Positions 7,627-15,968 of a DNA stretch of 27,469 nt are shown one piece after another. The DNA is from Phyllobacteriaceae bacterium UBA1940 (lineage in GTDB: Bacteria > Pseudomonadota > Alphaproteobacteria > Rhizobiales > Rhizobiaceae). The stretch spans positions 24,325 through 51,793 of the forward strand of contig DDFA01000109.1 of assembly GCA_002336975.1 (NCBI GenBank), written 5' to 3'. The notes beneath the pieces are model-generated. The model made no database searches and was not told the DNA's origin. It was given only the letters and a program-made list of their open reading frames with translations. Position 1 is the first letter of the stretch. Every line of letters starts with the position of its first letter. Both the position numbers and the translations under genes were made by a program.

Positions 7627-9012
7627 ATGACTGAAACCATCAAGATCATTTCTCCCGTCGACGGCTCGGTCTATGCCGAGCGGCCGATCGCTTCCGATGC
7701 GCAGGTGTCGAAGGCGGTGGAAGCCGCGCGCGCCGCGCAACCCGCCTGGGCGGCGCTGTCGATCGACGCGCGCTGCAAATACATCCTCGCCATGCTGGAG
7801 GCGCTTGTCGGCATGTCGGACGAGATCGTGCCGGAACTCGCCCATATGATGGGCCGGCCGGTGCGCTATGGCGGCGAGTTCGGCGGGGTCAAGGAACGCA
7901 CCCATTACATGGTCGAGATCGCCGAAAAGGCGCTGGCGCCGGTGATGGCGTCGAACCCGAAGGACGGTTTCCGCCGTTATGTGAAGAAGGATCCGCTCGG
8001 CGTGGTGATGGTGATCGCGCCGTGGAACTATCCGTATCTGACCGCCGTCAACACCATCGTGCCGGCGCTGATCGCCGGCTCGGCGGTGATCCTCAAGCAC
8101 GCGGCGCAGACGCTTCTGGTCGGCGACCGTTTCGCCAAGGCCTTCGAAAAGGCAGGTCTGCCAAGAGGCGTGTTCCAGAACATCGTAATGAACCATGCGC
8201 AGACCGAAAAGCTGCTGGGGTCGGGCAGAATAGACCACGTCAACTTCACCGGCTCAGTGGCCGGCGGACGCGCGATCGAGAAGGCGGCGGCGGGCACGTT
8301 CATGACGATGGGGCTTGAGCTTGGCGGCAAGGACCCGGCCTATGTGCTGGCCGACGCCAAGCTCGACCACGCCATCCCGAACCTGGTCGAAGGCGCGTTC
8401 TTCAACTCCGGCCAGTGCTGCTGCGGCATCGAGCGCGTCTATGTGCACGAAAAGGTCTACGACGAGTTTGTCGAAGGTTTTGTCGAGGAGACGAAGGGTT
8501 ACCGGCTCGGCAATCCGCTCGAGGAAGCCACGACGATGGGGCCGATGGCGCAGGCGCGCTTTGCCGACTTCATCCGCGAACAGAAGGCGGAAGCGCTGCG
8601 CGGCGGCGCCGTTGCGCACATGAACACCAAGGATGCGCGTGACAAGGCCGGCTCGCCTTACCTCCCAGCCGAGGTTTTGACCGGCGTCAACCATCAGATG
8701 AGCGTCATGCGCGAGGAAAGTTTCGGGCCGATCGTCGGCATCATGAAGGTGCGCAATGACGAGGAGGCGATCGCTCTGATGAACGACAGCCCCTATGGGC
8801 TGACCGCCTCGATCTGGACCCGCGACATGGAACATGCGGTGGCGATCGGCGACCGGGTCGAGACCGGCACGGTGTTCATGAACCGCTGCGACTATCTCGA
8901 TCCGGCGCTGGTGTGGACCGGCGTCAAGGACACCGGCAAGGGCGCGGCGCTGTCGCAGATCGGCTACGACAATCTGACCCGACCCAAGAGCTATCATCTG
9001 AGAGAAGTTTAG
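7627..9012 (+). CDS. NAD(P)-dependent aldehyde dehydrogenase family protein
   Basis: This 461-residue enzyme oxidises an aldehyde to the acid. Visible landmarks are the PWNYP segment, the cofactor-binding FTGSVAGGR, the general base Glu231 in LELGGKDP and the nucleophile Cys265 in NSGQCCCG (the GQxC rule), then ESFGPIVGI and SPYGLTASIW. Length is slightly below the usual 475-500. ATG 7627 has AAAGAG six bases upstream. A TTG at 7609, overlapping the toxin stop, would add six residues. In context it probably acts after the alcohol dehydrogenase downstream, giving the acid form of a glutamylated or free amino aldehyde. The physiological aldehyde is inferred only. Confidence 0.93.
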   Translation: MTETIKIISPVDGSVYAERPIASDAQVSKAVEAARAAQPAWAALSIDARCKYILAMLEALVGMSDEIVPELAHMMGRPVRYGGEFGGVKERTHYMVEIAEKALAPVMASNPKDGFRRYVKKDPLGVVMVIAPWNYPYLTAVNTIVPALIAGSAVILKHAAQTLLVGDRFAKAFEKAGLPRGVFQNIVMNHAQTEKLLGSGRIDHVNFTGSVAGGRAIEKAAAGTFMTMGLELGGKDPAYVLADAKLDHAIPNLVEGAFFNSGQCCCGIERVYVHEKVYDEFVEGFVEETKGYRLGNPLEEATTMGPMAQARFADFIREQKAEALRGGAVAHMNTKDARDKAGSPYLPAEVLTGVNHQMSVMREESFGPIVGIMKVRNDEEAIALMNDSPYGLTASIWTRDMEHAVAIGDRVETGTVFMNRCDYLDPALVWTGVKDTGKGAALSQIGYDNLTRPKSYHLREV

Positions 9013-9108
9013 TCGGTCGTCATTCGTCGGTCGTCGGTCGAAGGACAGGCGACGACGAGGGCCGGCGCACCACCCCTACGACCAACGACCCACGAGCAAC
9101 GAACGACT
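9011..9108. repeat. Imperfect palindromic element built of GGTCGT units
   Basis: This element fills the gap between the aldehyde and alcohol dehydrogenase genes. The left arm (9011-9049) and the reverse complement of the right arm (9070-9108) agree at about 27 of 39 positions. Both arms consist of iterated GGTCGT/TCGTTGG-like units around a G+C-rich centre. It looks like a dispersed intergenic palindrome of the kind common in rhizobial genomes. A role in mRNA folding between two cotranscribed genes is possible. Confidence 0.5.
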
Positions 9109-9111
9109 CAC

Positions 9112-10284
9112 ATGACCAAACTCGTCTCCAAATGGAATTATCCCACCACCGTGCGCTTTGGCGCGGGACGCATTTCGGAATTGCCGGATGCGCTCAGCGC
9201 AACCGGCATCAAGCGGCCGCTGTTCGTCACCGACCCCGGCCTGGCGAAGCTGCCGGTCGTCGCGTCGACGCTGAAAATCCTCGACGAGGCCGGCGTCAAA
9301 TACGGCGTGTTCTCGGACGTGCGCCCCAATCCGGTGGAGAGCAATCTTGTCGCCGGCATCGAGGTGTTCAAGAAGGGCAAGCATGACGGCGTCATCGCCT
9401 TTGGCGGCGGCTCGGCGCTGGATCTGGGCAAGCTGATCGCCTTCCAGGCCGGCCAAAGCCGGCCGGTATGGGATTTTGAGGACATCGGCGACTGGTATCT
9501 GCGCGCTGACGCGTCGAAGATCGCGCCGATCGTCGCCGTGCCGACCACGGCTGGCACCGGTTCGGAAGTCGGCCGCGCCTCCGTGCTTACGCATGAGGCG
9601 ACGCACACCAAGAAGGTGATCTTCCACCCCAAAATCCTGCCGGCGATCGTCATTGCCGACCCGGGGCTTTCGGTCGGGATGCCGCCCTTCATCACCGCCG
9701 GCACCGGCATGGACGCGCTGGCGCACTGCCTGGAAGCCTATTGCGCGCCCGGCTTCCACCCGATGGCCGACGGCATCGGCGTCGAGGGCGTGCGGCTGGT
9801 GTTTGAAAACCTGCCGAAAGCGTTTGCCGACGGCAAGGACATCACCGCGCGCGCCAACATGATGGCGGCGGCCGCGATGGGCGCCACTGCGTTCCAGAAG
9901 GGGCTCGGCGCAATCCACTCGCTGTCGCATCCCATCGGCGGCCTCTACGACACCCATCACGGCATGACCAACGCCGTGTTCATGCCCTATGTGCTGGCGT
10001 TCAACCGGCCGGCGATCGAAACCAAGATCGAGCGGCTGGCAAGCTATTGCGGCATCAAGGGCGGCTTCGACGGCTTCCAGAAGGCGGTGCTGAAGCTGCG
10101 CAAGCAATTGAAGGTTCCGCACACGCTGCCCGACTTCATCAAGGGGCTGGAGATGGACAAGAAGCGCAAGGGCCTGATCGCCGACATGGCTATCGTCGAC
10201 CCGACCGCGGGCGGCAATCCGGTGAAGCTGACCAGGAAGGCGGCGCTCGGAATCCTCGAGAATTCTATCGACGGAACGCTGTGA
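9112..10284 (+). CDS. Iron-containing alcohol dehydrogenase (group III)
   Basis: This 390-residue NAD(P)-dependent dehydrogenase belongs to the FucO/EutG-like family, which interconverts alcohols and aldehydes. The cofactor loop is FGGGSALDLGK, followed by PTTAGTGSEVGR. The four metal ligands are all present with family spacing: Asp201 and His205 (MDALAHCLEAY), His269 (IHSLSHPIGG) and His283 (DTHHGMTNAV). It follows the aldehyde dehydrogenase by 99 bases filled by a palindromic element, and the two enzymes would oxidise an alcohol in two steps to an acid. No clear Shine-Dalgarno sequence precedes the ATG, which sits at the end of the palindrome. The substrate is not known. Confidence 0.93.
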   Translation: MTKLVSKWNYPTTVRFGAGRISELPDALSATGIKRPLFVTDPGLAKLPVVASTLKILDEAGVKYGVFSDVRPNPVESNLVAGIEVFKKGKHDGVIAFGGGSALDLGKLIAFQAGQSRPVWDFEDIGDWYLRADASKIAPIVAVPTTAGTGSEVGRASVLTHEATHTKKVIFHPKILPAIVIADPGLSVGMPPFITAGTGMDALAHCLEAYCAPGFHPMADGIGVEGVRLVFENLPKAFADGKDITARANMMAAAAMGATAFQKGLGAIHSLSHPIGGLYDTHHGMTNAVFMPYVLAFNRPAIETKIERLASYCGIKGGFDGFQKAVLKLRKQLKVPHTLPDFIKGLEMDKKRKGLIADMAIVDPTAGGNPVKLTRKAALGILENSIDGTL

Positions 10285-10451
10285 CCTGTCGTTAGCCGGC
10301 GAAAAAATGACGCAGGCCGCGATTGCCTGGACCGGAGAAAAGGTCTTAACATCGGGTCCGCGCAGGACATCACCGGGGTTCATCCAACTGTCACGGGAAG
10401 TGGCTAACCGCGTCGCAGACGTCGAGTGACGTCCGTACCAAGGAGAAACAA
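10285..10451. other. Intergenic region before the first ABC importer
   Basis: This 167-base gap separates the dehydrogenase block from the ABC operon and probably holds the promoter of the latter. AAGGAG at 10440-10445 is the ribosome site for the binding-protein gene. GACGTC occurs twice (10418-10423 and 10428-10433) and can form a small stem. No convincing promoter pair was found. Confidence 0.35.
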
Positions 10452-11561
10452 ATGAAGATGTTTATGGGGAAGATACTTTCGACGACCGCCGTCGCTCTTC
10501 TGGCGTCGTCGGCGATTTCGTCGGCGCAGACCGACATGGCGGCGCTGCAGGCGGCGGCGGAGGCCGAAGGCATGGTGACCACCATCGCGCTGCCGCATGA
10601 CTGGTGCGGCTATGGCGATGTGATCGCCGGCTTCAAGGCGAAATATCCGAAGATTTCCGTCAACGAACTGAACCCCGACGCCGGCTCGGCCGACGAGATC
10701 GAGGCGATCAAGGCGAACAAGGACAACAAGGGCCCGCAGGCGCCGGACGTGATCGACGTCGGCCTGGCGTTCGGACCCTCGGCCAAGGCCGAAGGCCTGA
10801 TCCAGCCCTACAAGGTCGCGACCTGGGATACGATCCCCGATGGCGCGAAGGACGCCGAAGGCCACTGGTACGGCGACTATTACGGCGTGATGTCGTTCAT
10901 CGTGAACAAGGACCTGGTGAAGACCACGCCGACAAGCTGGGCCGACCTGCTGAAGCCCGACTACAAGGGCCAGGTGGCGCTGGCGGGCGATCCGCGCGCG
11001 TCCAACCAGGCGATCCTGGCGGCGCTCGGCGTCGGCCTGTCGCAAGGCGCCAAGGGCGGCAAGGAAGCCGGCGAGAAGGGCCTCGCCTATTTCGCCGAGA
11101 TGAACAAGGCCGGCAATTTCGTTCCGGTCATCGGCAAGGCCGGCACGGTCGCCCAGGGCGCCACGCCGATCGTCGTGGCGTGGGACTATAACGCGCTGTC
11201 GTGGCGCGACACGCTCGCCGGCAACCCGCCGGTCGACGTTGTGGTTCCCTCCGACGGTGTTCTGGCCGGCGTCTACGTGCAGGCGATCAGCGCCTTTGCG
11301 CCGCACCCCAACGCCGCGAAGCTGTGGATGGAGTATCTCTATTCCGACGAGGGCCAGCTCGGCTGGCTCAAGGGCTATTGTCACCCGATCCGCTTCAACG
11401 ACCTGGTGAAGAACGGCAAGGTTCCGCAGGAACTGCTCGACAAGCTGCCGCCGGCTGAATCCTACGACAAGGCCTATTTCCCGACGCTCGATGAAGTCAA
11501 CGACAACAAGGCCGCGGTCACCGCCGGCTGGGATTCCGTCGTCGGCGCCAACGTGCAGTAA
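10452..11561 (+). CDS. ABC transporter solute-binding protein (iron(III)/polyamine-type family)
   Basis: This is a 369-residue periplasmic receptor. Residues 1-25 form a Sec signal peptide (basic start, hydrophobic core, cleavage after SSA). The mature protein has the pattern of the large extracellular binding-protein family covering iron(III), phosphonate, thiamine and polyamine receptors: PQAPDVIDVGLAF, WYGDYYGVMSFIVNKDLV, SWADLLKPDYKGQVAL and HPNAAKLWMEYLYSDEGQ. AAGGAG lies seven bases before the ATG. It heads an operon with two permeases and an ATPase and is followed at once by a strong hairpin. A putrescine-like or amino-acid-like ligand would fit the neighbours, but the sequence does not decide this. 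Confidence 0.88.
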   Translation: MKMFMGKILSTTAVALLASSAISSAQTDMAALQAAAEAEGMVTTIALPHDWCGYGDVIAGFKAKYPKISVNELNPDAGSADEIEAIKANKDNKGPQAPDVIDVGLAFGPSAKAEGLIQPYKVATWDTIPDGAKDAEGHWYGDYYGVMSFIVNKDLVKTTPTSWADLLKPDYKGQVALAGDPRASNQAILAALGVGLSQGAKGGKEAGEKGLAYFAEMNKAGNFVPVIGKAGTVAQGATPIVVAWDYNALSWRDTLAGNPPVDVVVPSDGVLAGVYVQAISAFAPHPNAAKLWMEYLYSDEGQLGWLKGYCHPIRFNDLVKNGKVPQELLDKLPPAESYDKAYFPTLDEVNDNKAAVTAGWDSVVGANVQ

Positions 11562-11569
11562 TTGAAACG

Positions 11570-11607
11570 GGACGACCCGCTCCGTCGCCGGACGGGGCGG
11601 GTCGTTC
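11570..11607 (+). other. Strong hairpin after the first ABC binding-protein gene
   Basis: Arms 11572-11586 and 11591-11605 form a 15-base-pair stem around a GCCG loop, with one G-T wobble, and the stem extends by two more pairs (one of them a wobble) to 11570/11607. It begins nine bases after the binding-protein stop and ends about 27 bases before the first permease start. There is no T tract, so it fits an mRNA-stabilising or attenuating element that raises receptor expression over the membrane parts. Confidence 0.6.
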
Positions 11608-11633
11608 GTCTGACACGATATGGCCGGACGCTT

Positions 11634-12518
11634 ATGACAAACGCCGCCCCCGTCGCCCGCGACAGGACCAGAGCGCGACTGCCGCTGCACTGGCTGGGCG
11701 TCGCACCGTTCCTGCTGTTTGTCCTGCTGTTCCTGGTGCTGCCGACGATGAACATCGTCATCGGCGCGTTTCGCAACCCCGCCGGCGAATTCACGCTACA
11801 GAACATCCAGAACCTGTTCACGCCGTCGATCATGGCGGCCTACTGGATTTCGATCCGCATCAGCCTGGCCTCGGCGCTGCTCGGCTGCCTGATCGGCTTT
11901 GCGGTCGCCGCCGCGATCACGCTGGGCGGGCTGCCGCGCTGGATCCGCTCGCCGATGCTGACCTTTTCCGGCGTCGCGTCGAATTTCGCCGGCGTGCCGC
12001 TGGCGTTCGCCTTCATCGCCACCTTGGGACCAATCGGCCTGGTGACGGTGTTTTTGCGCACCCAGCTCGGCATCGATTTGAGAAGCCTCGGCTTCAACCT
12101 GCTGTCGTTCTGGGGCCTGACACTCACCTATCTGTTCTTCCAGATCCCGTTGATGATCCTGATCATCACGCCGGCGCTCGACGGGTTGAAGCGGGAATGG
12201 CGGGAGGCCGCCAGCATTTTGGGCGCTACAGGCTTCCAGTACTGGCGCATGGTGGCGCTGCCGATCCTGTTCCCGTCGCTGCTCGGCACTTTTGCGCTGC
12301 TGTTCGCCAATTCGTTCGGCGCGGTGGCGACCGCCATCGCGCTGACCGGCTCGTCGCTGTCGATCGTGCCGATCCTGCTGTTCGCCCAGATCCGCGGCGA
12401 CGTGCTCGGCGACCCGCATCTCGGCTACGCGCTGGCGTTCGGCATGATCGTCGTCACAGGCATCGCCAACACGATCTATATCTGGCTGCGCGCCAGGTCG
12501 GAACGGTGGCAGAAATGA
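11634..12518 (+). CDS. ABC transporter permease, first subunit
   Basis: This 294-residue inner-membrane protein has about six hydrophobic segments and the cytoplasmic EAA loop (WREAASILGATGFQYWRM) that docks on the ATPase. It is of the PotB/FbpB-like type. I chose ATG 11634 because the frame upstream to TTG 11562 would translate the hairpin region and give an Arg-rich, unlikely leader. The ribosome site is weak, so translation may depend on the upstream hairpin context. The stop overlaps the second permease start (ATGA at 12515-12518). Confidence 0.88.
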   Translation: MTNAAPVARDRTRARLPLHWLGVAPFLLFVLLFLVLPTMNIVIGAFRNPAGEFTLQNIQNLFTPSIMAAYWISIRISLASALLGCLIGFAVAAAITLGGLPRWIRSPMLTFSGVASNFAGVPLAFAFIATLGPIGLVTVFLRTQLGIDLRSLGFNLLSFWGLTLTYLFFQIPLMILIITPALDGLKREWREAASILGATGFQYWRMVALPILFPSLLGTFALLFANSFGAVATAIALTGSSLSIVPILLFAQIRGDVLGDPHLGYALAFGMIVVTGIANTIYIWLRARSERWQK

Positions 12519-13300
12519 AGAAGGCCTGGGCATGGCTGGCGCTGTTTGCCGGCATTCTCTATTTCGCGCTGCCGCTGATCGGCATGACCGAGTTCTCGCT
12601 AAAAATGCGGCGCGGCGAATATTCGTTCGACGCCTACGCCAAGGTGCTGGGCGATCCGCGCTTCCAGCAGACGTTCACCTATTCGGTCGGCATGGCGATT
12701 GTCACCATCCTGTTCGGCGTCTTCCTGATCGTGCCGACGGCCTATTGGGTGCGGCTGAAGCTGCCGCGGCTCAGGCCTTTCATCGAGTTCGTGACGCTGC
12801 TGCCGCTGATCATCCCCGCCATCGTCATCGTCTTCGGCTATATCCGCCTCTACAACACGTCGAGCTGGCTGCCGCTGACCGGATCGGCGACCGGCACCAA
12901 CCTGCTGCTGATGTTCGGCTATGCGACGCTGGCGATGCCCTACATGTATCGCGCGGTCGACACCGGCCTGCGCACCATCGACGTGACCACGCTGACCGAG
13001 GCGGCGCAGTCGCTCGGCGCCGGCTGGTTCACCATCCTGGCGCGGATCATCCTGCCCAACGTTCTTGTCGCGGTGCTGTCGGGCGCATTCCTGACCTTCG
13101 CCATCGTGCTCGGCGAGTTCACCATGGCGGCGCTGCTCAACCGGCCGGCCTTCGGCCCGTTCATGCAACTGCTGGGGGCCAACCGCGCCTATGAGCCGGC
13201 GGCGCTCGCCGTCATCGCCTTCGGCATCACCTGGGGCTGCATGGCCCTGATCCAGATCGTGTCGCGGTTCGCGCCCAAGGCGCAATCGCAACCGCATTGA
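12515..13300 (+). CDS. ABC transporter permease, second subunit
   Basis: This 261-residue inner-membrane protein is of the PotC type, with about six membrane segments and an EAA loop (LTEAAQSLGAGWFTILAR). It is translationally coupled to the first permease by a four-base overlap. The longer frame upstream runs antiphase through the first permease gene and is discarded. The ATPase gene starts 19 bases after the stop. Confidence 0.9.
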   Translation: MKKAWAWLALFAGILYFALPLIGMTEFSLKMRRGEYSFDAYAKVLGDPRFQQTFTYSVGMAIVTILFGVFLIVPTAYWVRLKLPRLRPFIEFVTLLPLIIPAIVIVFGYIRLYNTSSWLPLTGSATGTNLLLMFGYATLAMPYMYRAVDTGLRTIDVTTLTEAAQSLGAGWFTILARIILPNVLVAVLSGAFLTFAIVLGEFTMAALLNRPAFGPFMQLLGANRAYEPAALAVIAFGITWGCMALIQIVSRFAPKAQSQPH

Positions 13301-13319
13301 GAACGGACGGTCGCACGCC

Positions 13320-14381
13320 ATGTCGGACCCATTCCTGAGCCTCCGGAACATCCGCAAATCCTTCGGCGCGACCACCGTCGTGCAGGATTTCAACCTCGAT
13401 GTCGGGCAGGGCGAGTTCGTGTCGTTTCTCGGGCCGTCGGGCTGCGGCAAGACCACGGTGCTGCGGATGATCGCCGGCTTCGAGGAACCAAGCGCCGGGC
13501 AGATCCTCGTCGGCGGCCAGGACGTGACCCGCCTCAAGCCCAACCAGCGCAATATCGGCATGGTGTTCCAGGCCTATGCGCTGTTTCCCAACCTGACCGT
13601 GGCGCAAAACATCGCGTTCGGCCTGCGCGTCGCCGGCGTGGCGAAGGCGGAACAGGACGACCGCGTTGCGGAAATGCTGAGCCTGATCAAGCTGCCGCAG
13701 CTTGGCGACCGCTATCCCTACCAGCTGTCGGGCGGCCAGCAGCAGCGCGTGGCGCTGGCGCGGGCGCTGGCGCCCAGCCCGAAACTGCTGCTGCTCGACG
13801 AACCGCTGTCGGCGCTCGACGCCAAGGTGCGCGTGGCGCTGCGCGAGGAAATCCGCGCCATCCAGCAGCGCCTCGGCATCACCACGATCTTCGTGACCCA
13901 CGACCAGGAAGAGGCGCTGTCGATCTCCGACCGGATCGCGGTGATGCACCAGGGCGTGGCCGAACAGGTGGCGACGCCGTTCGAAATCTACAACCGCCCG
14001 TCGACCCGTTTCGTCGCCAATTTCGTCGGCACGCTCAACGTGCTGGAAGGGGTGGTGACCGACGAACGGCGCGGCGTGGTGCAGGTCGCCGGTTCCGATG
14101 TCGCGCTGGCGGACAAGATCACCAAACAGAAGGCCGGCGACCGCGTCTCGCTGGCGCTTCGCCCGGAAACGGTGTCGCTGGGCGAGGGCGGCGGCCAGCA
14201 GACCAGGCTCAACGGCAAGATCGCCGAGGTCAGCTTTCTCGGCTCGGTGATCCGGGTCAAGGTCGCGGTCGGCGACGATTTGGTGTCGCTCGACACCTTT
14301 AACAAGCCGCAGATGCCGCCGCCGCGGGTTGGCGACCAGGCGTCGATCAGCTTCAACGCCGGCGACGTGCTGGTGATTTGA
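13320..14381 (+). CDS. ABC transporter ATP-binding protein (PotA/FbpC-like)
   Basis: This 353-residue ATPase powers the importer. All nucleotide-binding motifs are intact: Walker A GPSGCGKTT (residues 38-46), Q-loop VFQAYALFPN, signature LSGGQQQRVALARAL, Walker B LLLLDEPLSALD and switch His in VTHDQEEAL. The C-terminal third (from about residue 240) is a TOBE-type regulatory domain, usual for polyamine and iron importers. It is the last gene of its operon. It ends 13 bases from the stop of a convergent gene, with a shared hairpin covering both stops. Confidence 0.93.
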   Translation: MSDPFLSLRNIRKSFGATTVVQDFNLDVGQGEFVSFLGPSGCGKTTVLRMIAGFEEPSAGQILVGGQDVTRLKPNQRNIGMVFQAYALFPNLTVAQNIAFGLRVAGVAKAEQDDRVAEMLSLIKLPQLGDRYPYQLSGGQQQRVALARALAPSPKLLLLDEPLSALDAKVRVALREEIRAIQQRLGITTIFVTHDQEEALSISDRIAVMHQGVAEQVATPFEIYNRPSTRFVANFVGTLNVLEGVVTDERRGVVQVAGSDVALADKITKQKAGDRVSLALRPETVSLGEGGGQQTRLNGKIAEVSFLGSVIRVKVAVGDDLVSLDTFNKPQMPPPRVGDQASISFNAGDVLVI

Positions 14382-14409
14382 GGAGCGTCGCGCATCAACT
14401 CCTCAGATC
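14375..14409. terminator. Hairpin shared by two convergent genes, possible bidirectional terminator
   Basis: Arms 14375-14385 and 14399-14409 pair over 11 base pairs with one wobble and a 13-base loop. The stem contains the stop codon region of the ATPase on plus and lies across the stop of the amidase on minus. It is the only structure between the two convergent operons. No long T run follows on either strand, so termination is inferred from position. Confidence 0.4.
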
Positions 14410-15168
14410 GGCGAGATAGGCGTTGGCCTCGTAGGATTCGGCATAGGCGGCTACGTCGAGGTCTGTAACCAGCAGCGCCTCGCCATTCGCCTGAGCCTGC
14501 GCCAGCAGCGAACCGTCAGGCGCGGCGATCTGCGAGCGCCCGGCATAGGCGAAGCGCTGGTCGGCGCCGCAATGGTTGACATAGGCGACGAACACCTGGT
14601 TTTCGAAGGCGCGCACCCGGATCACGTGCTCGGCGATGAAGCGGCCGGACCAGCCTTCCGGCAGGGCGGTCGGCACGATGACCAGTTTCGCCCCGGCCTG
14701 CGCCAGCCGCCGGACGTTTTCGGGAAACTCGACATCGTAGCAGATCAGCATGCCGCAGCGCATGCCGGCATGGTCGAAGGTGACGGCGAGCGGCCGTTCG
14801 GCGCGAAACAGCTTGTTTTCATAGCCGCCGTAAAGGTGCGACTTGCGGTAGACGGCGAGGCGGCCAGCCGGGTCGATGCAGGCGGCACTGTTCCACACCG
14901 CGCCGTCGGCGCGTTCGGCAAAGCCGGCGACGATCGTCAGGCCGCTGTCGGCGGCGATGGCGCGCAGCCGCGCGATCTGCGCGCCCTCGGCGCTTTCGGC
15001 GAGGTCGAGGATGGCATCGCCCGCGCCATAGCCGGTCAGCGCCAGTTCCGGCGCGACCAGCAGGCTGGCGCCCTGTCGGGCGGCGTCGCCGGCGGCGGCG
15101 GCGATCCGACCGAGATTGGCCTCGACGTCGCCGGCGACAGCCTGCATCTGCAATGCAGCGATCCGCAT
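14395..15168 (-). CDS. Carbon-nitrogen hydrolase (nitrilase superfamily amidase)
   Basis: This 257-residue hydrolase carries the Glu-Lys-Cys triad of the superfamily: Glu41 (APELALTGYG), Lys109 (YRKSHLYGGYE) and Cys143 (LICYDVEFPENVRRLA). The CYDVEFPENVR segment resembles what I recall of 5-aminopentanamidase (DavA)-like and guanidinobutyramidase-like enzymes. The ATG overlaps the stop of the upstream permease by one base (TGATG), so it is the last cistron of the ureohydrolase/ABC operon. It probably hydrolyses an amide taken up or formed in that pathway. N-carbamoylputrescine amidase or omega-amidase activity is a possible alternative. The longer upstream frame is antiphase to the permease and is discarded. 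Confidence 0.9.
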   Translation of the reverse strand: MRIAALQMQAVAGDVEANLGRIAAAAGDAARQGASLLVAPELALTGYGAGDAILDLAESAEGAQIARLRAIAADSGLTIVAGFAERADGAVWNSAACIDPAGRLAVYRKSHLYGGYENKLFRAERPLAVTFDHAGMRCGMLICYDVEFPENVRRLAQAGAKLVIVPTALPEGWSGRFIAEHVIRVRAFENQVFVAYVNHCGADQRFAYAGRSQIAAPDGSLLAQAQANGEALLVTDLDVAAYAESYEANAYLADLRS

Positions 15169-15968
15169 CAGTCGTCCCCCTGTCCCATTGCGCCCAGTAG
15201 GCGCCGGATGTCGCCGAAATATGCGATCGCGCCGAACACCAGCGCCGCCACCGCGACGAAGAACACCGTCACCGACGCCATGGTCGGCGTGTAGCCGTAG
15301 CGCAGCGCGTTGAAGATCTTGATCGGCAAGGTCTCCATGGTGAAGCCGACGGTCATGTAGGCGATGATGTATTCGTTGAGCGACAGCACGAAGGCGAAGG
15401 CGAAACCCGAAACCAGATAGGGCAGGATCATCGGCAGGATGATGGTGCGCTGGATCGTCCGGTCGTTTGCGCCCATCGTCGCGGCCGCCTCGACCAGCGA
15501 ACGGTCGATGGAGGAAAAGCCGAGCGACAGGGTCACCAGCGGCAGCGTCACGAAAAAGATCGCGTGGCTGATCGCCGCCGTCCAGGCCTGGCCGTAGGCG
15601 CCCACCGTTGCCCAGAACGACAGGAAGCCAAGCGCCGTGATCACCGGCGGCAGGATGAAGGGCGCCAGGCCCAGAACCTGGAAGACGTTTGCCCAGGGCG
15701 CGATGCGCCGCCACAGGAACCAGGCCAGCGGCAGTGCGATGGCCACCGCGATGACCGCCGACGCCAGCGCCAGCCAGATCGAGTTGAGCAGCGCCGCGCG
15801 CCAGCCGGGATCGACGAAGATCTGCTCGTACCAGGCGGTGGAGAAGCCGACCGGCGGAAAGCTCAGATCCTGCTTGCGGTTCACCGAAACGCCGGCGACG
15901 ACCATGATCGGCAGCGACAAGAACAGGCCGACGGCGGCCATGTAGAGGAAGCGCAGCGCCCGGCTCAT
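15168..15968 (-). CDS. ABC transporter permease, second subunit (PotC-like)
   Basis: This 266-residue inner-membrane protein has about six hydrophobic segments and an EAA loop reading LVEAAATMGANDRTIQRT. The SLNEYIIAYMTVG stretch near the C-terminus is typical of spermidine/putrescine permeases. The start at 15968 overlaps the preceding permease stop by four bases, and the stop overlaps the amidase start by one. All three genes are therefore translationally coupled. Confidence 0.92.
   Translation of the reverse strand: MSRALRFLYMAAVGLFLSLPIMVVAGVSVNRKQDLSFPPVGFSTAWYEQIFVDPGWRAALLNSIWLALASAVIAVAIALPLAWFLWRRIAPWANVFQVLGLAPFILPPVITALGFLSFWATVGAYGQAWTAAISHAIFFVTLPLVTLSLGFSSIDRSLVEAAATMGANDRTIQRTIILPMILPYLVSGFAFAFVLSLNEYIIAYMTVGFTMETLPIKIFNALRYGYTPTMASVTVFFVAVAALVFGAIAYFGDIRRLLGAMGQGDD

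Noticed and set aside
10418..10433. GACGTC-GAGT-GACGTC as an operator or terminator
   Set aside because: Only six-base arms of a self-complementary hexamer, common by chance in G+C-rich DNA, with no T tract.
15169..15714. Upstream extension of the nitrilase-family frame (to 439 codons)
   Set aside because: It runs antiphase through the permease gene. The ATG overlapping the permease stop gives the normal family N-terminus.
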